Source: SHZI01 sp038214295
Lineage (GTDB): Bacteria > Pseudomonadota > Gammaproteobacteria > Steroidobacterales > GCA-2729495
DNA: 64,000 bases
Direction of reading: 5' to 3'
NCBI GenBank assembly: GCA_038214295.1
Contig: JBBQSA010000013.1
Coordinates: 4,251 to 68,250, forward strand
The first letter of the stretch is position 1, and every line of letters begins with the position of its first letter. The notes beneath the pieces were generated by a model that did no database searches, was not told the DNA's origin, and saw only the letters and a list, made by a program, of their open reading frames with translations. Of the stretch, positions 1 to 8,638 are shown piece by piece. The position numbers and the translations under genes were made by a program.

Positions 1-697
1 TGCCGATGATCTCGATGACGTCATTGTCCGCAAGCTTACGTGCCTGGGGCCCGAGCGGGGTGCCATTCAACTTCGGCTGGTTCGAGTCCGAGGTGTTCTC
101 GACCTGCACCAGGTGATAGCCGTCGGCCCGCCGGGTGATCGCCACCACCTGGGTGCCTGGCCGTCCCAGCGTGGTCAGGGCCTTATTGAGCGCAATTTCG
201 CGGCCTGCGAACGACCCGTTCAGCACCTGCACCTTGGCGACCGTCAGCGGCTTTGCTGCCGGCTCGGTACCGGAAGGACGGGTGGCTGGCGCCGTCGCGG
301 GTGCGGCGCTGAGGCTCGCGGAGAGGGCAGCTGCCTTGGCCAGAGCCTCGGCACCACCTGCCTGGCGCTCGATGACCATCGTACTGGCGAACTCGTCTTC
401 CTCGTCGGCGGCCCCGTCCACAAACCGAAGCTGGTGACGGCCCACGGTGATGACGTCGCCGTTCTGAAGGGCATGCTTCTTGATCAGGCGCCCGTTGACA
501 TAGGTGCCGTTGGTGCTGTTCAGGTCTTCCAGGAAGGAGTCGTTAAGGATGTTTATAACCAGCGAGTGGTGCCCGCTGACCGTGGGGTTGTCGATGCGAA
601 TGTCGTTGTCCTGGAGGCGGCCTACGGTATACCGCTCCTTCGACATGTTGAATTCGGCGAGAACCTGGTCGTCGAGGCTCAGAATCAGTCGTGCCAT
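1..697 (-). CDS. FHA-domain protein, 3' end cut by window edge
   Basis: Reads MARLILSLDDQVLAEF from an ATG at 697 and runs off the left edge with 232 codons visible. Residues about 1-95 form a forkhead-associated domain with the GR-(x)n-SGHH and NSTNGTYVNG phosphothreonine-binding signatures. An Ala/Pro-rich linker follows, then a second FHA-like domain beginning near residue 135 that lacks the clear S-x-x-H element. FHA proteins bind pThr peptides made by Hanks-type kinases. The gene lies 21 nt downstream of the PP2C phosphatase and the receptor kinase on the same strand, so it is the likely reader of that kinase. What follows the second FHA domain is outside the window. Confidence 0.88.
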   Translation of the reverse strand, partial: MARLILSLDDQVLAEFNMSKERYTVGRLQDNDIRIDNPTVSGHHSLVINILNDSFLEDLNSTNGTYVNGRLIKKHALQNGDVITVGRHQLRFVDGAADEEDEFASTMVIERQAGGAEALAKAAALSASLSAAPATAPATRPSGTEPAAKPLTVAKVQVLNGSFAGREIALNKALTTLGRPGTQVVAITRRADGYHLVQVENTSDSNQPKLNGTPLGPQARKLADNDVIEIIG

Positions 698-718
698 GAC
701 GCGAATGCCCGGTGAAAT

Positions 719-1543
719 CTATTGAAAGATGCGGCGGAACTGCGTCAAGACGCTGGTCCTGGCCGGAAAGGCCTCCACGACTTGCGTGAGGATGACCGAT
801 ACATTGTCCTTGCCCCCGTGGTCATTGCTGAGCTGGATCAGCTGTTGACCTGCCATTTCAAGATTAGCACTAAAAGTGCTGATCGTTAAGTGAATATCCT
901 CGTCATCGACCATGTCCGGCAGGCCGTCGGAACAGAGCAGGTAGACATCCCCCGGCTGGACCTCGACCTCCTGGACCTCCACCTGGACGGTGGCCTCAAC
1001 GCCAAGAGCCCGGGTGACGTAGTTGCGATTTGTGGACCTGGCGGCCTCCTCCTGGGTGTAGAAGCCCCGGTCGACGAGTTCCTGGAGGAGGGAGTGGTCC
1101 ATGGTCAGCTGCTCGAAGCGGTTGCGCCGGTAGCGGTACAGCCGTGAGTCGCCTACATGGGCGATCGAGACCCGGTTGTCATAGAAGAGGCAGGCAACGA
1201 TCGTCGTGCCCATGCCCTCGCACTGGGGCTGCATCTGGGCGGTCTGGTGTATCACGCGATTCGCGCGGGCAATCGCGTCCCGGAGGATGATTGTCTGGCG
1301 CATCAGGCTGGTTTCGGGGTCGGTGGCATTGCGGGCTTCCCGCTCACAGGCGGGTGGTACCAGCTCGAGGACCGTCCGCACCGCGATGCCGCTCGCCACT
1401 TCGCCCGCGTTGTAACCCCCCATGCCGTCGGCCAGTACCAGCAGCCCGGTGTCGGCGTTGGTGGCCACCGCGTCCTCGTTGTGCTCCCTGACCCTGCCGG
1501 TGTCGGAGAGCTGGACGTGATTGAATTTGCTGCGCAGGCTCAT
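719..1543 (-). CDS. PP2C-family Ser/Thr protein phosphatase
   Basis: 274 aa, close to the usual size of bacterial PrpC/Stp1 phosphatases. Metal-binding motifs are intact: RxxNED near residue 20, LADGMGGYNAGE near 36-47, HVGDSRLYRYR, LLCSDGLPDMV and the C-terminal GGKDNVSVIL. It should dephosphorylate Ser/Thr residues placed by the neighbouring Hanks-type kinase. It has no signal peptide or membrane segment, so it is cytoplasmic. Its ATG overlaps the stop of the kinase gene by 4 nt (ATGA), which implies translational coupling within one operon. The FHA gene follows. Confidence 0.95.
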   Translation of the reverse strand: MSLRSKFNHVQLSDTGRVREHNEDAVATNADTGLLVLADGMGGYNAGEVASGIAVRTVLELVPPACEREARNATDPETSLMRQTIILRDAIARANRVIHQTAQMQPQCEGMGTTIVACLFYDNRVSIAHVGDSRLYRYRRNRFEQLTMDHSLLQELVDRGFYTQEEAARSTNRNYVTRALGVEATVQVEVQEVEVQPGDVYLLCSDGLPDMVDDEDIHLTISTFSANLEMAGQQLIQLSNDHGGKDNVSVILTQVVEAFPARTSVLTQFRRIFQ

Positions 1544-3975
1544 AGGATTTCCGCGGGGAACGTACTACAACACTCCCGCAGGGCCAATGCCATGGCTTTG
1601 CCGCTCTCGTAGCGGTCCGCCGGGTTCTTCGCGAGGGCGCGGTCCAGTATCGAGTCCACGCAGGCTGGGACGTCATCCCTCAGGTCAGAGACGGGACGAT
1701 GCCGCTGATTGACGATCTTGTCCATCAGGCGCGGGATTGAATCGGCCTGGAAGGGCGGGGCGCCCGTCAGCAGGTGGTACATCGTGACCCCGAGTGAATA
1801 CAGGTCTGTCTGGCCGGACACCTTGCTGGCGGACAGCTGCTCGGGTGACATGTAGGACGGGGTGCCCAGAATGATGCCGGTCCGGGTCCGGCTGGCATCG
1901 GTCAGGCGCGCAATGCCGAAGTCCGTGAGCTTCATGCGATCGCTGTCGACGTCATACATGAGGTTGGCCGGCTTCACGTCCCGGTGGACCACGTTCTGGC
2001 TGTGGGCGTAGTGCAGAGCTTCGGCTGCCCTGGCCATCAGCTCGAAGACCACCTTGGGCGGGAGCAGCCTGCCGAGCTGGGCGTAATGGCTGAGCGGCTT
2101 CCCCTCAAAGTACTCCATGGCCAAGTAGGCCACGTTGTTGTCCTCCCCGGCATCATGGATTGAAATGATGTACGGGTGGTTCAACCGCCCGGCCGACTCG
2201 GCTTCCCGGAGGAAGTGCGACCGGGCCGTGGCGAGATCGCTGTCGGCGAATTCTTCCGCGAGCGGCAGCGTCTTGATAGCCACCCGGCGATTGATCGTCG
2301 GGTCCCGCCCGAGATAGACCGTGGCCATCGCGCCCCGGCCAATCACTCGTTCCAGTTCATAGCGGCCAAGGGTGCGCCCGGCCGGGGAGGGCGGCGCCTG
2401 CGCGGCACCTGTCTCCGGGGCTGACCGGGCCTTGGGCGTCGCCGCCAGGCCGCGCGCGCCAGACAGCTTTTCGAGCTTTTGGGCTACATCGCGGTAGCCC
2501 GGGTCCCGTGCGGCCAGGTGCCGGAAGACGCGCTCGGCCCTCGCGTAGTCACGCCGCTTCCCGTGCTCCATCGCAAGGTCGTAAAGCTGGGCCTTGGTGC
2601 GTTCGGTCGTCGGCTGCTGGCGCAGCACGGAGAAGCCGAGGTCAAGTTCCTCGCCATGGCCGACGGGACTGACCTGGCCGCCGCGTGTCGTCTCCATGGC
2701 CGGTTGCTGTGACCTTCGCGAGAACTGGACGAAAAACTGCAGTGCCGCGACGCCGGTGAGGCAGAACAGCGCGAGGCCCGCCAGGTGCAGCCACAGGCCG
2801 GCGACGGCCACCAGCAGGAACTCGGCCAGGAGCAGCGCGAGCATGCCCCCCACGGCCGTCATCGCGGCAACCGGCAGGCTCAGGCGCCCGCCGAGCACCG
2901 CGACCAGCGCCAGCGCGATGGCCAGGCCGATCTCGACCCAGCTGGCCCACCCGGGCCGCGAGATGTGCTCTCCGGAAAGGTAGTTGGCGAGGTCAGTCGC
3001 GACCAGTGTCGCCCTGGTACTGGCGGGTCCCAGGGGGGTCCGCACGCTGTCTGCGGGGCTTGCATCGGGGTGGCCGATTACCACATAGCTGTCCCTGAAC
3101 CGTCCTCCCGCCCGGCCGCCCAGCACGTCGGCGGCGGGAATGACGGTAAAGGCGCCACGCCCGGGCGCGGCGCGGTAGAAGCGGGCCAGTGATACGCCCC
3201 CGTCCTGCGGGTCGGACTCGTCCAGTCCTGCCGCAGCGAGCGCGATCGGCAACACGGGTCCCTCGTCAGTGGCCAGTATCGGCGCGGCCCGGCGCATGAC
3301 GCCATCCCGGTCCGTCATCAGTGCGACGTGGCCGATCGCGGCGGCGGCTTCGCAGAGCTGGGGTGCTGCGGGAGCCAGGGCGGCCGCGGGGAGCTTGCCA
3401 GGAAGCGCCGCGAGGGTGCTGCCCTCCGCCGCTACCCGGTCCGCGCAGGCCTTCGTCGGAGCCTCGGTTCCCGGGCGCCGTTCGGTCGTAGCCAGGCCAA
3501 TGACCACGTTTCCTGCGGCCAGCGCAGCGGCGGCTATCCGCTGCAGCTGGAGGCGGCGAGACTCGGCTTCCGCCAGCTGCTGCTCAAGGACGCCCGGACT
3601 GGCGCCGCTCCGGAGTGTGCCTCCCTGCTGTTCCAGGCGTATCAGTGACTGCAACCGGCTGACTTCGGCCGTCCCCGCCTGGGGTGCCGGTGCCGCCGGC
3701 ACTATCAGCCTGGCGCCGCCAGCCTTGAGGTCTGTGAGGAGTACGTCCAGCCTGGGCTGGCTCCACAGGTCGCCGGTGGCGCTGTCGGGAGCCACGATCA
3801 CGACCGGAGCCGTGACCGCACCCGCCGAGAGGCGCTGGCACAGGTCATAGAAGCCGCGCTCGATGCCGACCAGCCGGTCGCCGCCCAGCGCAAACAGCAG
3901 CGCCAGGAGCACGCACACGGCAGCCTGCGCGGCCTGGCTCGGCAGGCCGCCTCCCTGTTTCTTGGCTGAGAACAT
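1540..3975 (-). CDS. Receptor Ser/Thr protein kinase with CHASE2 sensor
   Basis: 811 aa. Residues about 18-35 form an N-terminal membrane anchor, followed by an extracytoplasmic region of about 300 residues that reads as a CHASE2 sensor. Three hydrophobic helices lie at about 342-415. A cytosolic TPR-like stretch (about 460-505) precedes the Hanks-type kinase domain at about 537-800. Kinase motifs are complete: glycine loop GRGAMATVYLG, VAIK lysine, HRDVKPANL near 663, DFGIARL near 685 and the SPEQ of the activation segment. It would sense an unknown periplasmic signal and phosphorylate cytosolic targets. The phosphatase overlaps its 3' end by 4 nt and the FHA reader follows. This ATG lies directly downstream of a -10-like box. 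Confidence 0.93.
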   Translation of the reverse strand: MFSAKKQGGGLPSQAAQAAVCVLLALLFALGGDRLVGIERGFYDLCQRLSAGAVTAPVVIVAPDSATGDLWSQPRLDVLLTDLKAGGARLIVPAAPAPQAGTAEVSRLQSLIRLEQQGGTLRSGASPGVLEQQLAEAESRRLQLQRIAAAALAAGNVVIGLATTERRPGTEAPTKACADRVAAEGSTLAALPGKLPAAALAPAAPQLCEAAAAIGHVALMTDRDGVMRRAAPILATDEGPVLPIALAAAGLDESDPQDGGVSLARFYRAAPGRGAFTVIPAADVLGGRAGGRFRDSYVVIGHPDASPADSVRTPLGPASTRATLVATDLANYLSGEHISRPGWASWVEIGLAIALALVAVLGGRLSLPVAAMTAVGGMLALLLAEFLLVAVAGLWLHLAGLALFCLTGVAALQFFVQFSRRSQQPAMETTRGGQVSPVGHGEELDLGFSVLRQQPTTERTKAQLYDLAMEHGKRRDYARAERVFRHLAARDPGYRDVAQKLEKLSGARGLAATPKARSAPETGAAQAPPSPAGRTLGRYELERVIGRGAMATVYLGRDPTINRRVAIKTLPLAEEFADSDLATARSHFLREAESAGRLNHPYIISIHDAGEDNNVAYLAMEYFEGKPLSHYAQLGRLLPPKVVFELMARAAEALHYAHSQNVVHRDVKPANLMYDVDSDRMKLTDFGIARLTDASRTRTGIILGTPSYMSPEQLSASKVSGQTDLYSLGVTMYHLLTGAPPFQADSIPRLMDKIVNQRHRPVSDLRDDVPACVDSILDRALAKNPADRYESGKAMALALRECCSTFPAEIL

Positions 3976-3981
3976 TACAAA

Positions 3982-3987
3982 ATACTA
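3982..3987 (-). promoter_or_regulatory. Candidate -10 box for the CHASE2 kinase operon
   Basis: Reading the minus strand, TAGTAT ends 6 nt before the ATG at 3975. With the normal 6-7 nt distance the transcript would start at the start codon. No convincing -35 box and no Shine-Dalgarno sequence are seen. This is inference from spacing only. Confidence 0.35.
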
Positions 3988-4110
3988 TGCGCATCAGCGG
4001 CGGGGGATTGAGACCTGAGTATTGGTTTTTAGGCTAATGCCCGCGGTTTCCGTCTCGAAATCGCGCGGTTGGCGGCCCACAATGCACCCCGGCTCAAATC
4101 CGAGGCACCG

Positions 4111-5484
4111 ATGGCCAAATCCCAGAAGACCTATGTCTGCAGCGAGTGTGGGAACACCACGCCCAAGTGGCAGGGCCAATGCACCGCTTGCGGCGCCTGG
4201 AACTCGTTCGAAGCCGCCACCCTCGCGGCTGGCCAGCCGGCCGCCGCCACCGCCGCCATCGCGCCCATCCACCGGCTGACTGAGGTTGGCACGGAATCGG
4301 TTGCGCGCCAGTCCACTGGGCTGGCGGAATTCGACCGCACACTGGGCGGCGGCCTCGTGCCGGGCTCGGTGGTGCTGCTCGGCGGAGATCCGGGCATCGG
4401 CAAGTCGACGTTGCTGCTCCAGGCCGCTGCACGTCTGCAGACGGCGGGCGGGACGCTGTATGCCAGCGGGGAGGAGTCCCTGCAGCAGATCAGTCTTCGC
4501 GGCCGGCGGCTGGGCGTGGACCTGGGCGCCGTGTCAGCGATTGCCACGACGCGGGTCGAGGACGTGCTCGCGGCGGTCCAGGAGACCCGGCCAGGCTGTG
4601 TCATTGTCGATTCGATCCAGACCATGGCAACCGACCTGCTGCCCTCGACGCCGGGTTCGCCCAACCAGTTGCGCAGCTGCGCGGGCCTGCTCGTCAGGAT
4701 GGCAAAGCAGTCCGGCACCGCGGTGATCCTTGTGGGGCATGTAACCAAGGACGGCCAGATTGCCGGGCCGAGGCTCCTGGAGCACATGGTCGACGTGGTC
4801 CTGTACTTCGAGAGCGAGGCCGGCAGCCGCTACCGGATCCTCCGTGCGGTGAAGAACCGCTTCGGAGCCGCCAACGAGCTCGGCATCTTCGTCATGTCCG
4901 AGGCCGGCATCCGCGAGGTCAGGAATCCTTCCGCGCTGTTCGTGTCCCAGCGCGGTGAGCCGGTTCCGGGGAGCGTCGTGACGGCCGTCCACCAGGGCAG
5001 CCGGCCGCTGCTGGTGGAAGTCCAGGCGCTGGCGGATCCCGGTAGTGGTGGCCCTCCACGGCGCGTTGCCATCGGGCTCGAGCAGAACCGGTTGACGCTC
5101 CTCCTGGCGGCCCTGCACCGCCACGGAGGTATTGCGACCCACTCCCATGACGTGTTCGTCAACGTGGTCGGGGGTGTGCGGATCATGGAGCCCGCCGCCG
5201 ACCTGGCGGCCCTGCTCGCGACCATCTCCAGCATCCGCGATCGTCCGCTGCCACGGGATCTCCTGGTCTTCGGAGAAGTCGGTCTGGCCGGCGAAATCCG
5301 TCCGGTCGCCTACGGGGAGGAGCGGCTGCGCGAGGCGGCGAAAGTAGGTTTTACCCGGGCAGTCATTCCGCGCGCCAACGCACCCAAGCAGCCCATCGGG
5401 GGGCTCGCCATCACGCTCGTGGACAATCTCAGGGATGTCATGCGAGTACTTCCGGCGCTGGAGGCTGGATCCGTACACGGCTGA
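4111..5484 (+). CDS. radA: DNA repair protein RadA
   Basis: 457 aa from the ATG at 4111, which gives the standard N-terminus MAKSQKTYVCSECG. An in-frame start 14 codons upstream has no homology support. A zinc finger is formed by C10, C13, C24 and C27. The RecA-like ATPase has Walker A GGDPGIGKST at 91-100, the RadA-specific KNRFG motif at 248-252, and a C-terminal Lon-protease-like domain. RadA remodels recombination intermediates and promotes branch migration alongside RecA. It is alone on its strand, and its last 47 nt overlap the 3' end of the convergent CorC-family gene. Confidence 0.97.
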   Translation: MAKSQKTYVCSECGNTTPKWQGQCTACGAWNSFEAATLAAGQPAAATAAIAPIHRLTEVGTESVARQSTGLAEFDRTLGGGLVPGSVVLLGGDPGIGKSTLLLQAAARLQTAGGTLYASGEESLQQISLRGRRLGVDLGAVSAIATTRVEDVLAAVQETRPGCVIVDSIQTMATDLLPSTPGSPNQLRSCAGLLVRMAKQSGTAVILVGHVTKDGQIAGPRLLEHMVDVVLYFESEAGSRYRILRAVKNRFGAANELGIFVMSEAGIREVRNPSALFVSQRGEPVPGSVVTAVHQGSRPLLVEVQALADPGSGGPPRRVAIGLEQNRLTLLLAALHRHGGIATHSHDVFVNVVGGVRIMEPAADLAALLATISSIRDRPLPRDLLVFGEVGLAGEIRPVAYGEERLREAAKVGFTRAVIPRANAPKQPIGGLAITLVDNLRDVMRVLPALEAGSVHG

Positions 5485-6721
5485 TCACATTGTCTCCGCC
5501 TTCAAGCACTTCAACCTGGTAACCGTTCAGCGTCATCATCGTGCCGAGTTCCGGAAAGGCTTCCAGTTTCTCGAGGATCAGTCCATTCAGGGTGGTCGGA
5601 CCGTCGGTTGGCAGGTGCCAGTGCATCATGCGATTCAGCGTGCGGACGCTGATCCCTGCGTTGACTACCCAGGAATCCGCGGCCGAGGGCGAGGATTCCT
5701 TATGGATATCCGTCTCGGCTGCTTCTGCATTGGCGGAGAACCCCCCGAGTATCTCTTCGATGATGTCCTCGACGGTCGCCATGCCCTGGATGTCACCGTA
5801 CTCGTCAACCACGAACGCGGTGCGTTGCCCCGTGCGATGAAATTGCGCCAGGACGCCGTGCACGGAGGTGCCTTCGGGTACGAAGAATGGCTCGTTCATC
5901 AGTCTTTCGACGGCGGACTGATCGAGTGGTCCGGTGAGCGCTCCCACCAGGGAGCGCACGTGAAGCAGCCCCGTCAGGTTCTCGATATTCCCGCGGAACA
6001 CCGGCAAGCGGCTGTGCGGTGAGCGGGTGATTGTCTCGAAGATAGCGGGCCAGTCATCGTCAAGGTCGATGCCGATCAGCTCGTTATCGGGGATCATGAT
6101 TTCGTCCACGATCATGTCCTCCAGTTCGAGGACGGACATGAGCATGCGCTGGCGTCGGCGGGGCAGCAGGGCGCCAGCGTCCGTCACGATGGTCCGCAAT
6201 TCATCCAGAGTCAGGTTGTGCTGGGACACCTGGTCGGCGCGGACACCGAACAGCTTGAGCAGGCTGTTGGAAATCGCCGTTACGAACCAGACCACCGGGA
6301 GCGTGACCTTCAGCAGGAAGTAATAGACGATCGCCGCAGGCAGGCCCATTTGCTCCGAGCGCAGGGCGCCCACGGTCTTCGGCATGACATCGGTGAAAAC
6401 CATGATGACAAAGGCGAGCCCGACACTGGCGATCGCTACGCCACCGGGTCCACCCATACGCAGCGCTGCGAGCGTTACGATCGATGTCGCGAGGGTATTG
6501 GCAATGTTGCTGCCAATCAGGATCAGTGAAATGAGCCGGTCCGGGCGCGCCAGCAATTTCTCGGCCAGACGGGCGCCCAGGTGGCCCTGGCGCGCCCGGT
6601 GGCGCAACCGGTACCGGTTGAGGGTCAGGAGGGCCGTTTCGGAACCCGAGAAGAACGCGGAGATCAGCAGCAGGAGGACCAGCAGGCCGATGAGCGGGCC
6701 GGCGGTGATGTCGTCAGTCAA
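5438..6721 (-). CDS. HlyC/CorC-family membrane protein (CNNM + CBS)
   Basis: 427 aa. The first about 190 residues are a DUF21/CNNM transmembrane domain with the FFSGSETALLTLNRYRLRHRA signature region and three or four hydrophobic helices. A CBS-domain pair follows at about 200-330, including HSRLPVFRGN and TAFVVDEYGD. A CorC_HlyC domain closes the protein. The family is linked to divalent cation (Mg2+/Co2+) homeostasis, and the transport role is inferred from relatives. Its 3' end overlaps radA by 47 nt tail to tail. Confidence 0.93.
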   Translation of the reverse strand: MTDDITAGPLIGLLVLLLLISAFFSGSETALLTLNRYRLRHRARQGHLGARLAEKLLARPDRLISLILIGSNIANTLATSIVTLAALRMGGPGGVAIASVGLAFVIMVFTDVMPKTVGALRSEQMGLPAAIVYYFLLKVTLPVVWFVTAISNSLLKLFGVRADQVSQHNLTLDELRTIVTDAGALLPRRRQRMLMSVLELEDMIVDEIMIPDNELIGIDLDDDWPAIFETITRSPHSRLPVFRGNIENLTGLLHVRSLVGALTGPLDQSAVERLMNEPFFVPEGTSVHGVLAQFHRTGQRTAFVVDEYGDIQGMATVEDIIEEILGGFSANAEAAETDIHKESSPSAADSWVVNAGISVRTLNRMMHWHLPTDGPTTLNGLILEKLEAFPELGTMMTLNGYQVEVLEGGDNVISRVRIQPPAPEVLA

Positions 6722-6891
6722 AATGGGGAGTCCCGGCTGCGGGCATTATGTGGTCATGGTGACCATCGCCCGCCAAGCCTGTCAAGGCAGCGGCCTGGCG
6801 GGTGCCCCGCCACAGGACTCCTGGCGGCCGCTGCGCTTACAATTCGGGTATTGCGCCGGTAGTCCGGCGTCCTCCGAATGGATGTTCCCGC

Positions 6892-8238
6892 ATGTTCAAT
6901 ACGCTGAGTGACCGCCTCCGCGGCGTCCTTGATCAGGTCCGCGGCCGAGGCCGCCTTACCGAGGAAAATATCCAGGACGCTGTCAGGGATGTACGGCGTG
7001 CGCTGATCGAGGCCGACGTGGCGCTGCCCGTCGTTCGGGACTTCGTGGAAGTCGTGCGCCAGCGTGCGCTGGGCGCCGACGTGTTACGCAGCCTCACGCC
7101 TGGCCAGGTTTTCGTCCGGATCATCCACGAGGAGCTCGTCCGGACGCTGGGGGACGGCCACGCGGAGCTCAATCTCCGCCATCAGGCACCCGCGGTCATC
7201 CTTCTGGCCGGGCTCCAGGGCGCCGGCAAGACAACCACTGCGGCGAAGCTCGCGCTCTACATTCGCGAGCGGCTGGGCAAGCGGGTTGGCCTGACGAGCA
7301 CCGACACCCAGCGGCCCGCGGCCATTCTCCAGCTGGAACGCCTCGCTGCCTCGGTGGATGTGCCGTTTCTCGCCGCGCCAGTGAGCCTCGGACCTGTCGG
7401 AATGGCCGTGCAGGCCCTCGCCGATGCCCGCCGCAGCCAGCATGAGGTGCTGATCGTCGATACGGCGGGCCGCAGCCGGCTCGACGCCGCATTACTGGAA
7501 GAATTGCGCGACATGCACGGCAAACTCGACCCCGTCGAGATCCTGTTTGTCGTCGACAGTATGGCCGGGCAGGACGCCGTGAACGCGGCGCGGGCCTTCG
7601 CCGACGCCCTGCCCCTGAGCGGCGTGATCCTCACCAAGGCGGACGGCGATGCCCGGGGCGGCGCCGCGCTGTCAGTGAAGGCCGTCACCGGCCAGCCGAT
7701 CAAGTTTCTCGGCGTCGGCGAGGCTGTGACGGAGCTCGAACCCTTTCATCCCGACCGCATGGCGTCGCGAATCCTCGGCATGGGCGACGTGCTCAGCCTG
7801 GTGGAGGAGGTCCAGCGCAAGGTGGACCACGAATCGGCCGCCCGGCTCGCGGAGAAGGTGGCGAGCGGGAAGCAGTTCGACCTGAACGACCTCCGGGCTC
7901 AACTGCAGCAGATCGCAGGGCTGGGCGGTGTGGAGAGCCTGCTCGGCAAGCTGCCGCTGCCGGGAGGCATGTCCGCGGAGAAGCTCGCGGGCCAGATCGA
8001 TCCCCGCATGCTGCGCCGCCAGATGGCCCTCATCGATTCCATGACCCCGCGCGAGCGGCGGCGGCCGGCCATTGTCGACGGGTCTCGGCGCCGGAGGATC
8101 GCCGGGGGTGCGGGCCTGCCGGTCCAGGAGGTCAATCGCCTCCTGAAGCAGCACGCCCAGATGCAGAAGATGATGAAAAAGATGGGGCAGGGCGGCCTCA
8201 AACGCCTGATGCGCGGCCTCCCGGGCCTGCCCCGGTAG
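6892..8238 (+). CDS. ffh: Signal recognition particle GTPase Ffh
   Basis: 448 aa from the ATG at 6892, giving MFNTLSDRLRGVLDQVRGRG, the normal Ffh N-terminus. N and G domains contain GLQGAGKTTT at 107-116, DTAGRSRLD and the TKADGDARGG guanine-specificity region. The C-terminal M domain carries SRRRRIAGGAG near 398 and a Met-rich tail (QMQKMMKKMGQGG) for signal-sequence and 4.5S RNA binding. It pairs with the ffs RNA near 47945 in this window and with FtsY elsewhere. The rpsP operon follows after about 100 nt. Confidence 0.97.
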   Translation: MFNTLSDRLRGVLDQVRGRGRLTEENIQDAVRDVRRALIEADVALPVVRDFVEVVRQRALGADVLRSLTPGQVFVRIIHEELVRTLGDGHAELNLRHQAPAVILLAGLQGAGKTTTAAKLALYIRERLGKRVGLTSTDTQRPAAILQLERLAASVDVPFLAAPVSLGPVGMAVQALADARRSQHEVLIVDTAGRSRLDAALLEELRDMHGKLDPVEILFVVDSMAGQDAVNAARAFADALPLSGVILTKADGDARGGAALSVKAVTGQPIKFLGVGEAVTELEPFHPDRMASRILGMGDVLSLVEEVQRKVDHESAARLAEKVASGKQFDLNDLRAQLQQIAGLGGVESLLGKLPLPGGMSAEKLAGQIDPRMLRRQMALIDSMTPRERRRPAIVDGSRRRRIAGGAGLPVQEVNRLLKQHAQMQKMMKKMGQGGLKRLMRGLPGLPR

Positions 8239-8272
8239 CCGGGCGGACGGTGCCATCTGGCCACTTTTCGAG

Positions 8273-8307
8273 TAATATTCGGCGGTTAATCGGGTCGCAC
8301 TGACCCG
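8273..8307 (+). promoter_or_regulatory. rpsP operon promoter -10 and leader hairpin
   Basis: A TAATAT hexamer at 8273-8278 could be a -10 box, although no good -35 was seen. Downstream, CGGGTC (8291-8296) and GACCCG (8302-8307) form a perfect 6-bp stem with a 5-nt loop in the roughly 50-nt leader before the S16 start codon. It may be a leader structure, but the stem is short. Confidence 0.3.
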
Positions 8308-8336
8308 GAACTTACATACAAGGAAGATTGAGAGCG

Positions 8337-8615
8337 ATGGTTACAATCCGTCTGTCCCGCGGAGGCGCCAAGGGGCGGCCTTTTTATCACCTCGCCGTCA
8401 GCGACTCGCGGCGCGCCCGAGATGGCCGTTATATCGAACGCCTCGGGTTTTTCAGCCCCATCGCGAAGGGTTCGGAAGAACGTCTCCGCATCGATGTGGC
8501 CCGCTACGAATACTGGCTGGGCGTGGGTGCCCAGGCCTCCGATCGCGTCGCGTCCCTGGTGAAGGAGTTCCGTCAGCAGGCTCCGGCCGAGGTCGCCGCC
8601 AAAGCAGCGGCCTGA
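8337..8615 (+). CDS. rpsP: 30S ribosomal protein S16
   Basis: 92 aa from the ATG at 8337 (MVTIRLSRGGAKGRPFYHL), the standard S16 start. An in-frame TTG three codons upstream sits too close to the AAGGAAG ribosome-binding site at 8320-8326, whereas the ATG is 10 nt from it. S16 is needed for assembly of the 30S body. It is the first gene of the conserved rpsP-rimM-trmD-rplS operon. Confidence 0.97.
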   Translation: MVTIRLSRGGAKGRPFYHLAVSDSRRARDGRYIERLGFFSPIAKGSEERLRIDVARYEYWLGVGAQASDRVASLVKEFRQQAPAEVAAKAAA

Positions 8616-8638
8616 GAGATCCGGCCCGAGCGCATCGT

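Noticed and set aside
113..715. 200-codon plus-strand frame at the left edge
   Set aside because: It is the antisense of the FHA gene, whose frame has clear domain motifs.
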